Below are positions 21,742-28,172 of a stretch of DNA of 28,287 nucleotides, piece by piece. The notes below the pieces were generated by a model, which saw only the letters and a list, made by a program, of their open reading frames with translations, was not told the DNA's origin and did no database searches. Origin of the DNA: a virus; IMG/VR virus record IMGVR_UViG_3300030328_000741, positions 1-28,287 of that record. The stretch is one strand, 5' to 3'. Positions within the stretch are counted from its first letter, which is position 1. Every line of letters starts with the position of its first letter. The position numbers and the translations under genes were made by a program.

Positions 21742-22076
21742 TAGTTTATGTTTAATATTAAAGCTCCATTTTTTTGGTTATACATATCTTCATATTGCTT
21801 GAGCTTTTTAGCAATAATGATATTTCGTTCTTTATTATAAAAAAATGTGCCCTCCTTTTCTACTTCGTAAGTGTAGCACTCATCAAGATTTAATTCTGTT
21901 TTTTTAATGTATTCATTTAAGGCTCTATTGATTTCTGTTGGAGTTCCAAAGATCCTAATTGCTCTACCTATCTCTTGGACATCGTGGTCAAAAGATAGTA
22001 GCTGACTTTTCCATTTTGATACTGTAGTGTATCTGCCATTTGGATAAAAGTAGAAGTCTTCGCATTTTAATTCCAT
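21741..22076 (-). CDS. Hypothetical protein, 111 residues
   Basis: A 111-residue protein beginning MELKCEDFYFYPNGRYTTVS with a beta-like N-terminus and helices at 33-60 and 83-100. No signal peptide, membrane segment or motif is recognised. It is in an operon with small unknown genes: three bases separate it from the upstream gene, and TAATG links it to the downstream gene. It looks like one of the early phage proteins that modify host functions, but nothing specific can be said. Confidence 0.5.
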   Translation of the reverse strand: MELKCEDFYFYPNGRYTTVSKWKSQLLSFDHDVQEIGRAIRIFGTPTEINRALNEYIKKTELNLDECYTYEVEKEGTFFYNKERNIIIAKKLKQYEDMYNQKNGALILNIN

Positions 22077-22079
22077 AAT

Positions 22080-22322
22080 TTAATAGTTTAATTGTATGTG
22101 TAGCAGTACTGAAGCTACTGTTAATATTATAAGAGAAGTGTATAAAAGCCAAGATGGTATTCTATCTATGAGCTTTTTCTCTGTGTCTTCTATCTTGTAT
22201 TTTTTGTAATCGTTCTTGAATACAAAGGTTGCTAGTTCTTGTGCGTTCATTATATGAACTGCTTTTGTTAGCTTATTAGTTACTTTGTATTGTGATCCTG
22301 TTGTAATGTTTAAGTTTTCCAT
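22080..22322 (-). CDS. C-terminal tail-anchored membrane protein, 80 residues
   Basis: An 80-residue protein with a soluble N-terminal part (1-53) and one strong hydrophobic helix near the C-terminus (WLLYTSLIILTVASVLLHIQ, about 58-77). This arrangement indicates a tail-anchored inner-membrane protein with the N-terminus in the cytoplasm. It lies in the early gene block. The function is unknown; a host-envelope or membrane-localised replication role are both possible. Confidence 0.55.
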   Translation of the reverse strand: MENLNITTGSQYKVTNKLTKAVHIMNAQELATFVFKNDYKKYKIEDTEKKLIDRIPSWLLYTSLIILTVASVLLHIQLNY

Positions 22323-22354
22323 ATCTGTTTTTGATGTTAAAGTTAATAATTTTT

Positions 22355-22663
22355 TTAAAAGTTCTGAATTATGAAGCTATCTTTTCCTACAGGTATTGTA
22401 TGCGTGTAGTCTTGTAGCCCATCTAAATCTACTATGTCTTGGTATTTTTTACAGGTGTAGTTAGATTTAAACTCATTTAGATCTTCGTACTCTGTGTATT
22501 CGCAACATAAAGCTATTGGATCAAATTCTAGCTCGTGTCCTGTGTCCTCTTCATATTGCTCTAAGTCTTCAAAGAGTGCTTGTAATCCTACTCTGCTAAA
22601 GTTATTTGGTCTGTTAATTTCAAACCATCTTTTAAATTCGTACTCGTTAACATTTGTTTTCAT
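22355..22663 (-). CDS. Hypothetical acidic protein, 102 residues
   Basis: A 102-residue, Glu/Asp-rich protein (FKRWFEINRPNNFSRVGLQA, LFEDLEQYEEDTGHELEFDP, IALCCEYTEYEDLNEFK). I recall the segment 'EFDPIALCCEYTEYEDL' from small proteins in many phages, but no function is established. It is the first gene after the terminator at 22703-22727. Its 5' leader is very similar to that of the preceding one-gene unit. Translation starts at ATG 22663 in an AAAGAAAGAAG context. Confidence 0.6.
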   Translation of the reverse strand: MKTNVNEYEFKRWFEINRPNNFSRVGLQALFEDLEQYEEDTGHELEFDPIALCCEYTEYEDLNEFKSNYTCKKYQDIVDLDGLQDYTHTIPVGKDSFIIQNF

Positions 22664-22697
22664 CTTCTTTCTTTTTTAAGTTAATATTATTTTTTTA
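22664..22697 (-). repeat. Shared A-rich leader sequence, copy before the 102-residue gene
   Basis: The bases just upstream of ATG 22663 read, in the gene direction, AATAATATTAACTTAAAAAA then GAAAGAAG. They closely match the leader of the gene at 22733-22924 (copy at 22925-22957). The shared core is TTAAAAAAGAAAGAA immediately before the ATG, which may act as an A-rich ribosome entry signal. Confidence 0.5.
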
Positions 22698-22702
22698 AAT
22701 AC

Positions 22703-22727
22703 AAAAAAAGCCCTAAAATTTAGGGCT
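22703..22727 (-). terminator. Rho-independent terminator after the 63-residue gene
   Basis: On the minus strand the near-perfect palindrome AGCCCTAAATTTTAGGGCT (22709-22727) is followed by seven T residues (22709-22703) and then GTATTT. It begins five bases after the stop of the gene at 22733-22924. It is the clearest terminator in the window and is oriented with the genes, so it would end the upstream transcript or attenuate readthrough into the early operon. Confidence 0.85.
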
Positions 22728-22732
22728 ATACT

Positions 22733-22924
22733 TTATCTAACTATTTCTGAAACTATTGGGATATTTATTTCTAAACCTCTTCTTTTTAGAGCCAACACGC
22801 TTTTAGAATTTACTACCTCCTTAGTATCATCCCATCTAAAATATGAGCTGTATCCATAAGAATTTCCTGTTGGGTATTGAGAAATAGTTCTACCTAGATT
22901 TAAACCTTCCTGTATCTTTTTCAT
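22733..22924 (-). CDS. 63-residue protein in its own transcription unit
   Basis: A 63-residue basic protein (MKKIQEGLNLGRTISQYPTG, then GYSSYFRWDDTKEVVNSKSV and LALKRRGLEINIPIVSEIVR). No membrane segment or known motif is visible; the pattern of short strands suggests a small compact domain. The gene is flanked by its own promoter (22965-22996) and a strong terminator (22703-22727), so it is expressed apart from the surrounding operons. Such isolated, strongly expressed small genes are often early phage genes directed at the host, which is an inference from layout only. Confidence 0.6.
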   Translation of the reverse strand: MKKIQEGLNLGRTISQYPTGNSYGYSSYFRWDDTKEVVNSKSVLALKRRGLEINIPIVSEIVR

Positions 22925-22957
22925 TTTCTTTCTTTTTTAATTATTATTATTTCTTTT
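22925..22957 (-). repeat. Shared A-rich leader sequence, copy before the 63-residue gene
   Basis: In the gene direction this leader reads AATAATAATAATTAAAAAA then GAAAGAAA before ATG 22924. It matches the leader copy at 22664-22697 across almost its full length, including the TTAAAAAAGAAAGAA core. Confidence 0.5.
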
Positions 22958-22964
22958 GATAGTA

Positions 22965-22996
22965 CAAAGATATAACAAATAAAGTTGTTAACCTAA
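22965..22996 (-). promoter_or_regulatory. Bacteroidota-type promoter for the 63-residue gene
   Basis: On the minus strand TTAG (22996-22993), a 20-base spacer and TATCTTTG (22972-22965) fit the Bacteroidota promoter form; the second element matches TAnnTTTG exactly and the first is a one-base variant of TTTG. A GTTAAC palindrome lies in the spacer next to the first element and could bind a regulator. Transcription would start about 30 bases before ATG 22924. Confidence 0.6.
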
Positions 22997-23110
22997 TTTT
23001 TAACTAAGTATTTAACAAATAATGTAAAGTGCTAGATACAGCAGTTTTAAATGTTGTCTAGTATGTTACTATTAAAAAGGTCAGAAAGTGCCTAAAAAGG
23101 CTAAAGGGTA
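22997..23110. other. Non-coding stretch with no further gene found
   Basis: This is the largest part of the window without a convincing ORF on either strand. It holds a short inverted repeat, GCCTAAAAAGGC near 23091-23102, too weak to call a terminator. It may carry regulatory sequence for the promoter at 22965-22996, or an origin-like region, but I see no iterated repeats that would support an origin. Confidence 0.4.
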
Positions 23111-23188
23111 CTACAAATTAAGCAGTATAATGACTAATATTAAAAGCATATACATTAAATAAAGTTTTATGCTTGGATTTTCATCCAT
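23111..23188 (-). CDS. 25-residue membrane peptide
   Basis: A short ORF from ATG 23188 to TAG 23111. The peptide has a polar start (MDENPSIK) and then an almost unbroken hydrophobic helix (LYLMYMLLILVIILL), ending in NL. Its ATG overlaps the TAA of the phosphoesterase gene by one base (TAATG), the same junction used by many real gene pairs here. That coupling and the clean single helix argue for a real gene, although its size leaves doubt. It comes at the end of the lysis-like block and could modulate lysis or the membrane. Confidence 0.45.
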   Translation of the reverse strand: MDENPSIKLYLMYMLLILVIILLNL

Positions 23189-23916
23189 TATAAAGGCATT
23201 AAAAGATTTAAAGGTGTTTCGCCATTATTTAAGACTACAGCGCATCCAACAGCAGGTCTTTTGCCATATTTAGCATAAGCCATAGCGTAAGACTTATGAT
23301 TGATTCCACAACCGACCTGAGTTCCAAACACTCTGAACTTCTTGCCGACATAATGTTCTGTATAGCATTGCGTATGTAAATGACCTTGTACTGTATTCAT
23401 CATATCAGCACGACATTTAGTTCTAGCCGTTCCACCTTCACCGTGAATGTACTGAACATCATCTTGCTCATAGCGTTCTATAAAATCCCAATTAGGAGTT
23501 CCTAAGACTTCTTTGTATGACTTGATCCATTTGCTTGGAATAGCTGAGGTCTGTGCTTTTCTCATTATAATTCGGTCGTGATTTCCAATGATTACTTTAG
23601 TGCCTTTTTCGTCAAAGGCGTTGTACCATTTAGAAAGTTTTTTTATAGCTAGATCTAACTCATCTGATCCACCCATACCATCAGCTGAGGTTTCGTGATA
23701 TGAGCTATAATGATTGTCTATAACATCACCTATGAAGATTGTTTGAGTACAATTATAAGACTCATACTGTTCTAAACAAAAGTCAAGATAGCCATCAAGA
23801 CAGAATGGCTCATGAAGGTCACCGACAACTAGAACATTTCTAGCTTCGGCTCCCCTCATTTTTTCCAATGCCACTATCTCGTGTGGCTTTAATCTGTATC
23901 TGTTATTTTTTAGCAA
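23188..23916 (-). CDS. Calcineurin-like metallophosphoesterase
   Basis: A 242-residue protein with the full motif set of the calcineurin-type phosphoesterases: GDLHEPF (32-38, D33 and H35), GDVIDNH (63-69, D64), GNHDR (111-115, N112 and H113), HGEGG (158-162) and GHLHT (178-182). These bind two metal ions and hydrolyse phosphoesters. Phage versions may act on nucleic acids or nucleotides. The start is uncertain: TTG at 23916 gives the N-terminal RYRLKPHEIVALEKMRG, typical of the family, whereas the first ATG is at residue 20. It overlaps the holin-like gene by 14 bases. Its place among lysis genes is unusual but the function is likely independent of lysis. Confidence 0.85.
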   Translation of the reverse strand: MLKNNRYRLKPHEIVALEKMRGAEARNVLVVGDLHEPFCLDGYLDFCLEQYESYNCTQTIFIGDVIDNHYSSYHETSADGMGGSDELDLAIKKLSKWYNAFDEKGTKVIIGNHDRIIMRKAQTSAIPSKWIKSYKEVLGTPNWDFIERYEQDDVQYIHGEGGTARTKCRADMMNTVQGHLHTQCYTEHYVGKKFRVFGTQVGCGINHKSYAMAYAKYGKRPAVGCAVVLNNGETPLNLLMPL

Positions 23917-24094
23917 CGTCTGCTATTCCTTGTCCTACTACTAATGTCAATAGTGCATAGTAAAGGTTGGTAGCTGTAGCTTCATCTACACCTAAGAATG
24001 TTACAATTACAGGCACAACTACTGAACTAACAGCATACCAAAACTTTTTTGACTTAAACATCTGTCCAATTAAAAATTTTTCTAAAAATTTCAT
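23903..24094 (-). CDS. Two-helix holin-like protein
   Basis: A 63-residue protein with a basic amphipathic start (MKFLEKFLIGQMFKSKKFWY) and two hydrophobic helices (about 18-34, WYAVSSVVVPVIVTFLG, and 43-57, NLYYALLTLVVGQGI), ending in a charged tail (ADVAKK). The size and two-helix form fit a class II holin, which forms membrane holes to release endolysin. It follows the DUF5675 gene by one base and precedes the phosphoesterase gene. A second candidate holin is encoded at 24639-24797. Confidence 0.65.
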   Translation of the reverse strand: MKFLEKFLIGQMFKSKKFWYAVSSVVVPVIVTFLGVDEATATNLYYALLTLVVGQGIADVAKK

Positions 24095-24095
24095 C

Positions 24096-24578
24096 TTATT
24101 TATTTTTGATTATTAAATTAATATTTGTTCCGCCCAAATTAATGATTTCTTTCATAAGTAAATCCATTGCAAAAGTTGAGTTCTTAACATAGTCCTGTTT
24201 ACTTACAAAGCCAACTAGGATACATCCGCTTGTGTCTTTTGCTGAATTCCCTCTATGAAATAGTATCCAATCTCGGTTGGGTACATCTTGAACTAAAAGA
24301 TGCAAGTAGTCTCTTGTAGCTGATTCTCTTGCTAGTCTTATTCTTACCTTATACTCACCTTCAGGGATACAAGATATGTTTCTTTGGTTACCCTTCCAAG
24401 GGTTTTCTAATGTATCACACATACGTTCACCATTTAAGAAAAGTTCACCGACTGTGCTTTCTTCTGTAAATGTATCTCTTATGATAAGAAGATTGATTGT
24501 TGCCAAATTACTTGGTGTAGGTTGCGTACATTTTAACGCCCTTAATTTCTTTAATAAATTTTCTAACCACTTTATCAT
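24096..24578 (-). CDS. DUF5675 protein, candidate lysis enzyme with L,D-transpeptidase-like motif
   Basis: A 160-residue protein. The first 20 residues are an amphipathic, basic helix. Residues 28-155 resemble the DUF5675 family: LLIIRDTFTEESTVGELFLN, MCDTLENPWKG, SCIPEGEYKVRIR and then WILFHRGNSAKDTSGCILVG. The combination H108-x-G110...S117-G118-C119 recalls the catalytic H...S(H)GC motif of YkuD-type L,D-transpeptidases, enzymes of peptidoglycan. The family's activity is not known to me. With holin-like genes on both sides, a cell-wall function at lysis is a reasonable inference. The ATG at 24578 lies inside a 43-residue ORF in another frame. Confidence 0.65.
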   Translation of the reverse strand: MIKWLENLLKKLRALKCTQPTPSNLATINLLIIRDTFTEESTVGELFLNGERMCDTLENPWKGNQRNISCIPEGEYKVRIRLARESATRDYLHLLVQDVPNRDWILFHRGNSAKDTSGCILVGFVSKQDYVKNSTFAMDLLMKEIINLGGTNINLIIKNK

Positions 24579-24639
24579 CTTTTATGATTTCAGGTTGATA
24601 CTTAGGATTCAAACTATTCAATTTACGCTTCTTAGGCAT
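24508..24639 (-). CDS. 43-residue basic protein overlapping the DUF5675 gene
   Basis: An ORF from ATG 24639 to TAA 24508. The protein is very basic (MPKKRKLNSLNPKYQPEIIK, then DDKVVRKFIKEIKGVKMYAT). Its start codon overlaps the stop of the one-helix holin-like gene by one base (TAATG). It overlaps the DUF5675 gene by 71 bases in another frame, so one of the two may begin later than annotated. It could be a small DNA-binding or lysis-regulating protein, but nothing definite is seen. Confidence 0.4.
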   Translation of the reverse strand: MPKKRKLNSLNPKYQPEIIKDDKVVRKFIKEIKGVKMYATYTK

Positions 24640-24797
24640 TATTTCTTAGTGTTAAATTTCACAAATTTATATACTGTAAAAGCTATTGCCAACACTAAAG
24701 AAACAAGTGTTAAAACTTCATTGCATTCAGTTATGCTAAATGCTATGGCTGAACCATTAGCGAGTCCTACTTGTATTGTGTCTTGTACCTCTTTCAT
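24639..24797 (-). CDS. One-helix holin-like protein, 52 residues
   Basis: An ORF from ATG 24797 to TAA 24639. The N-terminal part (MKEVQDTIQVGLANGSAIAF, SITECNEVLT) is amphipathic or weakly hydrophobic, and residues about 29-47 (LTLVSLVLAIAFTVYKFVKF) form a clear membrane helix followed by a Lys-rich tail. Small proteins with this layout precede the lysis enzyme in many phages and act as holins or holin partners. It is coupled by TAATG to the next ORF. The weaker N-terminal segment could also insert, giving two helices. Confidence 0.6.
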   Translation of the reverse strand: MKEVQDTIQVGLANGSAIAFSITECNEVLTLVSLVLAIAFTVYKFVKFNTKK

Positions 24798-24879
24798 TTG
24801 TTTTATTTTTGGGCTTACTTTCCAAGTAGGATTTCAGTTTTGTTATGTTCTTTGGTTTTGTTTTGTAATGTTTCTTCAT
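24757..24879 (-). CDS. 40-residue very basic peptide
   Basis: An ORF from ATG 24879 to TAA 24757, starting in the stop of the DUF6712 gene (TAATG). The protein is rich in Lys, Arg and Thr (MKKHYKTKPKNITKLKSYLE, SKPKNKTNERGTRHNTSRTR), without a membrane helix. It overlaps the next gene's start by 41 bases. The coupling junction supports it; the low complexity and overlap weaken it. It may bind nucleic acid or be a minor regulator; the function is unknown. Confidence 0.4.
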   Translation of the reverse strand: MKKHYKTKPKNITKLKSYLESKPKNKTNERGTRHNTSRTR

Positions 24880-25442
24880 TATGTTAAATCAGAAGTTAAA
24901 AAGTTCCGTAATGTTAGTTTTGTTCCTTGTTGACTTGGTCTTTCTAAGTTCATTCCATTGTAATAGGCGTTTCTGTCAGGATTTACATCAGACCCTGAGT
25001 TGGTTGAGTATTTTGGAAAACTAGCTAGATTGTTTGTTACATAGTCAATCATTCGCTCAGTATAATATTCTGCTGTATTTCTCACCTCTTCACGCAGGTG
25101 CTGTGCTTCTTCTGTTGATAGACTTGTACCTGTTTCTGAAGTCTTAGAATAAATATTGCCATTTTCTATCTTGAAACGAAGAAATGGAATAGCGTGATAA
25201 AATGCCCAATTAGGAAGCATATCACCAATATAATCATCTACAAGAGTCTTATCATCTCCTGTTAAAGATCCTGCTACAATATGGTCTTTAAGATGTTTTG
25301 TTAAATCTGTACCAAGTTTAGTTTCTACATAGAGTTTTTGTGCCTGTCTTACATACGGAAGTAGTAAGTCGACATCTACATTTAAATTGATTGCGGTGCT
25401 ATCTTTGAGCTTCGCTTCTGATATGAAGAGTACGTATGCCAT
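24879..25442 (-). CDS. DUF6712 head-completion or connector protein
   Basis: A 187-residue protein. MAYVLFISEAKLKDSTAINL, LLPYVRQAQKLYVETKLGTD and the helical middle match the DUF6712 family of Bacteroidota phages, thought to be adaptor proteins between portal and tail (gp6/gp15-like). It follows the portal gene with a two-base gap, the usual place for such a connector. The helices around 21-45 and 108-135 would form the ring. The C-terminus is polar and probably flexible. The role is inferred from family resemblance and position. Confidence 0.7.
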   Translation of the reverse strand: MAYVLFISEAKLKDSTAINLNVDVDLLLPYVRQAQKLYVETKLGTDLTKHLKDHIVAGSLTGDDKTLVDDYIGDMLPNWAFYHAIPFLRFKIENGNIYSKTSETGTSLSTEEAQHLREEVRNTAEYYTERMIDYVTNNLASFPKYSTNSGSDVNPDRNAYYNGMNLERPSQQGTKLTLRNFLTSDLT

Positions 25443-25444
25443 AA

Positions 25445-27484
25445 TTAATTGTAATATCCGTTATTTTCCATTCGTTGTGGTGCTATTGCCACTAGCTTAT
25501 CGTTTCGTTTTGCTGTAAATCCTTCAGAAACAGCCTTAGTGTAGCCTATTAGCTCAGCATCTTTAATAGGTTGCTTTGCATTTCTTAGTGAAGTCTTGTA
25601 GATTTTACGCAAGAAAAAATGTCTGCATTGAGGTCCACCTTTGTATAAAAATATGTTATATGGTTCACCTTCAGGATATTCTGAAGTTGGGTGTCCAAAT
25701 CCAAAATTAACTTTATTACTATCTACATTTACCAAGTCCTCTTTACGATATACTTTTTTAGCTGCTACCATTAATTCACAAAACTCTCTGCTTGTTCCTG
25801 ATTTATTTACTAAGAAATTATCTGTAGCATAAACATATCTTACTTTGTAATAATCACTATAAGATTTATTGACACCGTCCTGACTACTTCTTGCATTTGG
25901 TCTTGCTGTTACAGTTTCTGCTAGTTCAATTCTTTTATTAGCTTCTTTGTTTAGTTCCTTTTCAAAGTCAAAATCATTATGCTCACCATCTACAACTTCT
26001 TCTTCTATTAGTTCCCAATCATCAGACATATCTTCACCAACTTCACTTATCCATTTTTCAAGTTCTGTTTTATTGCAACATACTTTTTTAGATAGTTCTG
26101 TAGCTTCTGAATGGTCCTTACAAGCCATATAAGCCGTTTTGCCTTCATATTCGTGTTCGTGATACCCTTTACACCCTAAAGTCTTTGCGTGAGCTTCAGC
26201 GTCTTCTATTGTGCTAAAAACAGGCTGACCATCTATCATTCCCACTTTGCTAAGTTTTACATCTTGTTCAACAGTATCTTCATTATCTAAAGGTTCAAGC
26301 CCAAGTTCTTCTCTGATTTCGTCTGTAGTCATTACTTCTCTGATAGTCTTAGAATCAAATTGTACTGTAATAGGTTTAAGCTGTACAAAGTTTACAGGTA
26401 AATCCATATTGTTTACTTGAAATATCTTCCGAAGGCTTTTAACTAATTGATCTTGGAATGGTTTAATAACAGTATTTAAGTAGAAATTTGCCGCATTTAT
26501 GATCTCGTCTGTATTTGAAGAAAATCCGTTAGCAGAATCTATGCCCATAAGCGTCTTAGAGGTTACTCTGTGCCCACTTAAGATGTTTGAGGTTAGTAGC
26601 TCTTGGAGTGCTAAATATTGTTTATCTAAGTCGCTAGAATTGATTGGTGTAATTTCAGGAGTCCTTGTCTTATCGTCACTAAAAGTTAATACAAACTTGC
26701 CTGAATTATTTTCTGAGCAGAATTTTTCTGTTAAACTTTGTTCTATTTGGAATCGTTCTTCTTGAGTAGGAACGCCATTTGCAAAGCTAATCATAAAAGA
26801 TCCTGCAAATCCATTTGAGATATTATTTAAATGGAACTCAGATACACGACCATCAATAAGTGCCCAATTATTACAACTCACGTAATCAGGTGTAAAGTAT
26901 GAGTTCATATTAGGGCTATAAAGACCTGAATACATTATTTGATTTGCAGAAGTTCTATCATTAACATTAAAAGCAGGAACATAATAAGGTTTGTTCTGTC
27001 TAGTGTTTGACCAATCTGCTGAGATATAATACCCTTTAGTCTTGCCAAATTCATCAGGTCTTGCACATCTTAGCTTAGAAACATCAATGTGGTAGATTTC
27101 AGCGATTTGAGTTCTGTCCTTTGACCATACTATGTTAAGTGCAAATGCTCCTTGTAATTTAAAGTCAAAAGAAAGTTTCTTAATAACTTCGTGTAGGCTT
27201 TCATTTCCATTAGCCCTATTCATAAAGTTTTGTAGCTTAATACTTGCTTCTGTAACCTCTTCGTCTTCTATAATAAGAGCTTCACCTGCTATCATTTCAG
27301 ATGTAGAATTAATAATGGCAGCAGATATGCTACTTGAATAATAAAGATCTATCAAAAACTGTGGATACAGGTTTTTCCATTCACCATTAGCATCTCCGTA
27401 CTCAATCCAATCTTTTCCACGCACCTCTGTAATTACAGGAGCTGTACTCGTTTCTAAATTTATATTAATGATATTGTCTTTCAT
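25445..27484 (-). CDS. Portal protein with C-terminal extension
   Basis: A 679-residue protein. Residues 1-400 form the portal body: WIEYGDANGEWKNLYPQFLI (26-45), FKLQGAFALNIVWSKDRTQI (108-127) and LLTSNILSGHRVTSKTLMGI (297-316) lead into an acidic helical crown (DEIREELGLEPLD, 388-400). It forms the 12-subunit ring through which DNA enters. Beyond residue 410 is an unusual extension: a Cys/His-rich piece (about 425-470, with C438, H442, H444, C455, H458, C469 and C470), an acidic linker, and a C-terminal domain (545-630, REFCELMVAAKKVYRKEDLV, GGPQCRHFFLRKIY) like the end of Mu gpF-type minor head proteins. This suggests a fusion of portal and minor head functions. Confidence 0.8.
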   Translation of the reverse strand: MKDNIININLETSTAPVITEVRGKDWIEYGDANGEWKNLYPQFLIDLYYSSSISAAIINSTSEMIAGEALIIEDEEVTEASIKLQNFMNRANGNESLHEVIKKLSFDFKLQGAFALNIVWSKDRTQIAEIYHIDVSKLRCARPDEFGKTKGYYISADWSNTRQNKPYYVPAFNVNDRTSANQIMYSGLYSPNMNSYFTPDYVSCNNWALIDGRVSEFHLNNISNGFAGSFMISFANGVPTQEERFQIEQSLTEKFCSENNSGKFVLTFSDDKTRTPEITPINSSDLDKQYLALQELLTSNILSGHRVTSKTLMGIDSANGFSSNTDEIINAANFYLNTVIKPFQDQLVKSLRKIFQVNNMDLPVNFVQLKPITVQFDSKTIREVMTTDEIREELGLEPLDNEDTVEQDVKLSKVGMIDGQPVFSTIEDAEAHAKTLGCKGYHEHEYEGKTAYMACKDHSEATELSKKVCCNKTELEKWISEVGEDMSDDWELIEEEVVDGEHNDFDFEKELNKEANKRIELAETVTARPNARSSQDGVNKSYSDYYKVRYVYATDNFLVNKSGTSREFCELMVAAKKVYRKEDLVNVDSNKVNFGFGHPTSEYPEGEPYNIFLYKGGPQCRHFFLRKIYKTSLRNAKQPIKDAELIGYTKAVSEGFTAKRNDKLVAIAPQRMENNGYYN

Positions 27485-27494
27485 ATTTTATTTT

Positions 27495-28169
27495 TTATAA
27501 AGCTTGAAGTCTTGCGTTTACATTATCTAACATTGTGGCTGAAGGTGCATCATTATATATTTGTATCTCTGTTATTGTACCATCATAAGGGTTTAAATCC
27601 ACCCTTCTTACACCAATAGTGTCAATATCAGCAGTTCCTGCTAATGTTCCACTTGATGACTGTGATACCCCATTAGCAAACCATTGTATTAAATTTGGGT
27701 CTTTTCTATAAATTAATATTGAACCATCAGTCCAAGTTCCACTATCTAACGTCAAGTCTAAATTTGTTGCATCTATCTTAATTCTTATTGTATTATTAGA
27801 AGTAAGCTTGAAAAATTCTCCTGTTGAAGTATTATCACCTAATATTACACCTGTAAAAGCTGAAGGATTAAACCTTATGCCAATAGCAAAATTACCTGTT
27901 AAACTTATTTGTCCTGAGGTTTGTAAGTTTTGAGTATTAGTAGGGTCAAAAGTAACTATCCCATTTGCATAGGCAGGTTGTTCTGAAGCTGTAGCTTGTA
28001 CCATGTCAAGACCATTAGAACTTGAGTCACCCCACGAACTAACATCAGAACCATTTAATGTTATCTCAGAGCCTTTACGATACCACGCAACTAGACTTGA
28101 TTCATCAGTAGGCAACCAATAAGGATTCCTTGAAGAACTAAGGCTTTTTCCTAATTTAAGAGCTAACAT
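27495..28169 (-). CDS. Lectin-like (concanavalin-type) virion protein
   Basis: A 224-residue protein rich in Ser, Thr, Asn and Asp. LVAWYRKGSEITLNGSDVSS, WGDSSSNGLDMVQAT and GIVTFDPTNTQNLQ at the start, followed by repeated strands such as SILIYRKDPNLIQWFANGVS and ITEIQIYNDAP, fit a concanavalin/LamG-like beta sandwich. This fold is common in phage head-decoration or tail-fibre proteins that bind sugars. No signal peptide is seen. It is followed, 10 bases on, by the portal gene. The structural role is likely; whether head or tail is unclear. Confidence 0.6.
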   Translation of the reverse strand: MLALKLGKSLSSSRNPYWLPTDESSLVAWYRKGSEITLNGSDVSSWGDSSSNGLDMVQATASEQPAYANGIVTFDPTNTQNLQTSGQISLTGNFAIGIRFNPSAFTGVILGDNTSTGEFFKLTSNNTIRIKIDATNLDLTLDSGTWTDGSILIYRKDPNLIQWFANGVSQSSSGTLAGTADIDTIGVRRVDLNPYDGTITEIQIYNDAPSATMLDNVNARLQAL

Positions 28170-28172
28170 ATT

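Noticed and set aside
23091-23102. Inverted repeat GCCTAAAAAGGC as a terminator after the phosphoesterase gene
   Set aside because: The stem has only four base pairs and no T tract on either strand.
24376-24933. A 185-codon plus-strand frame with many Phe and hydrophobic residues
   Set aside because: It is antisense to the start of the DUF5675 gene and the small lysis-like ORFs, which have coupled junctions and sensible proteins. A/T-rich antisense strands commonly give Phe-rich shadows.
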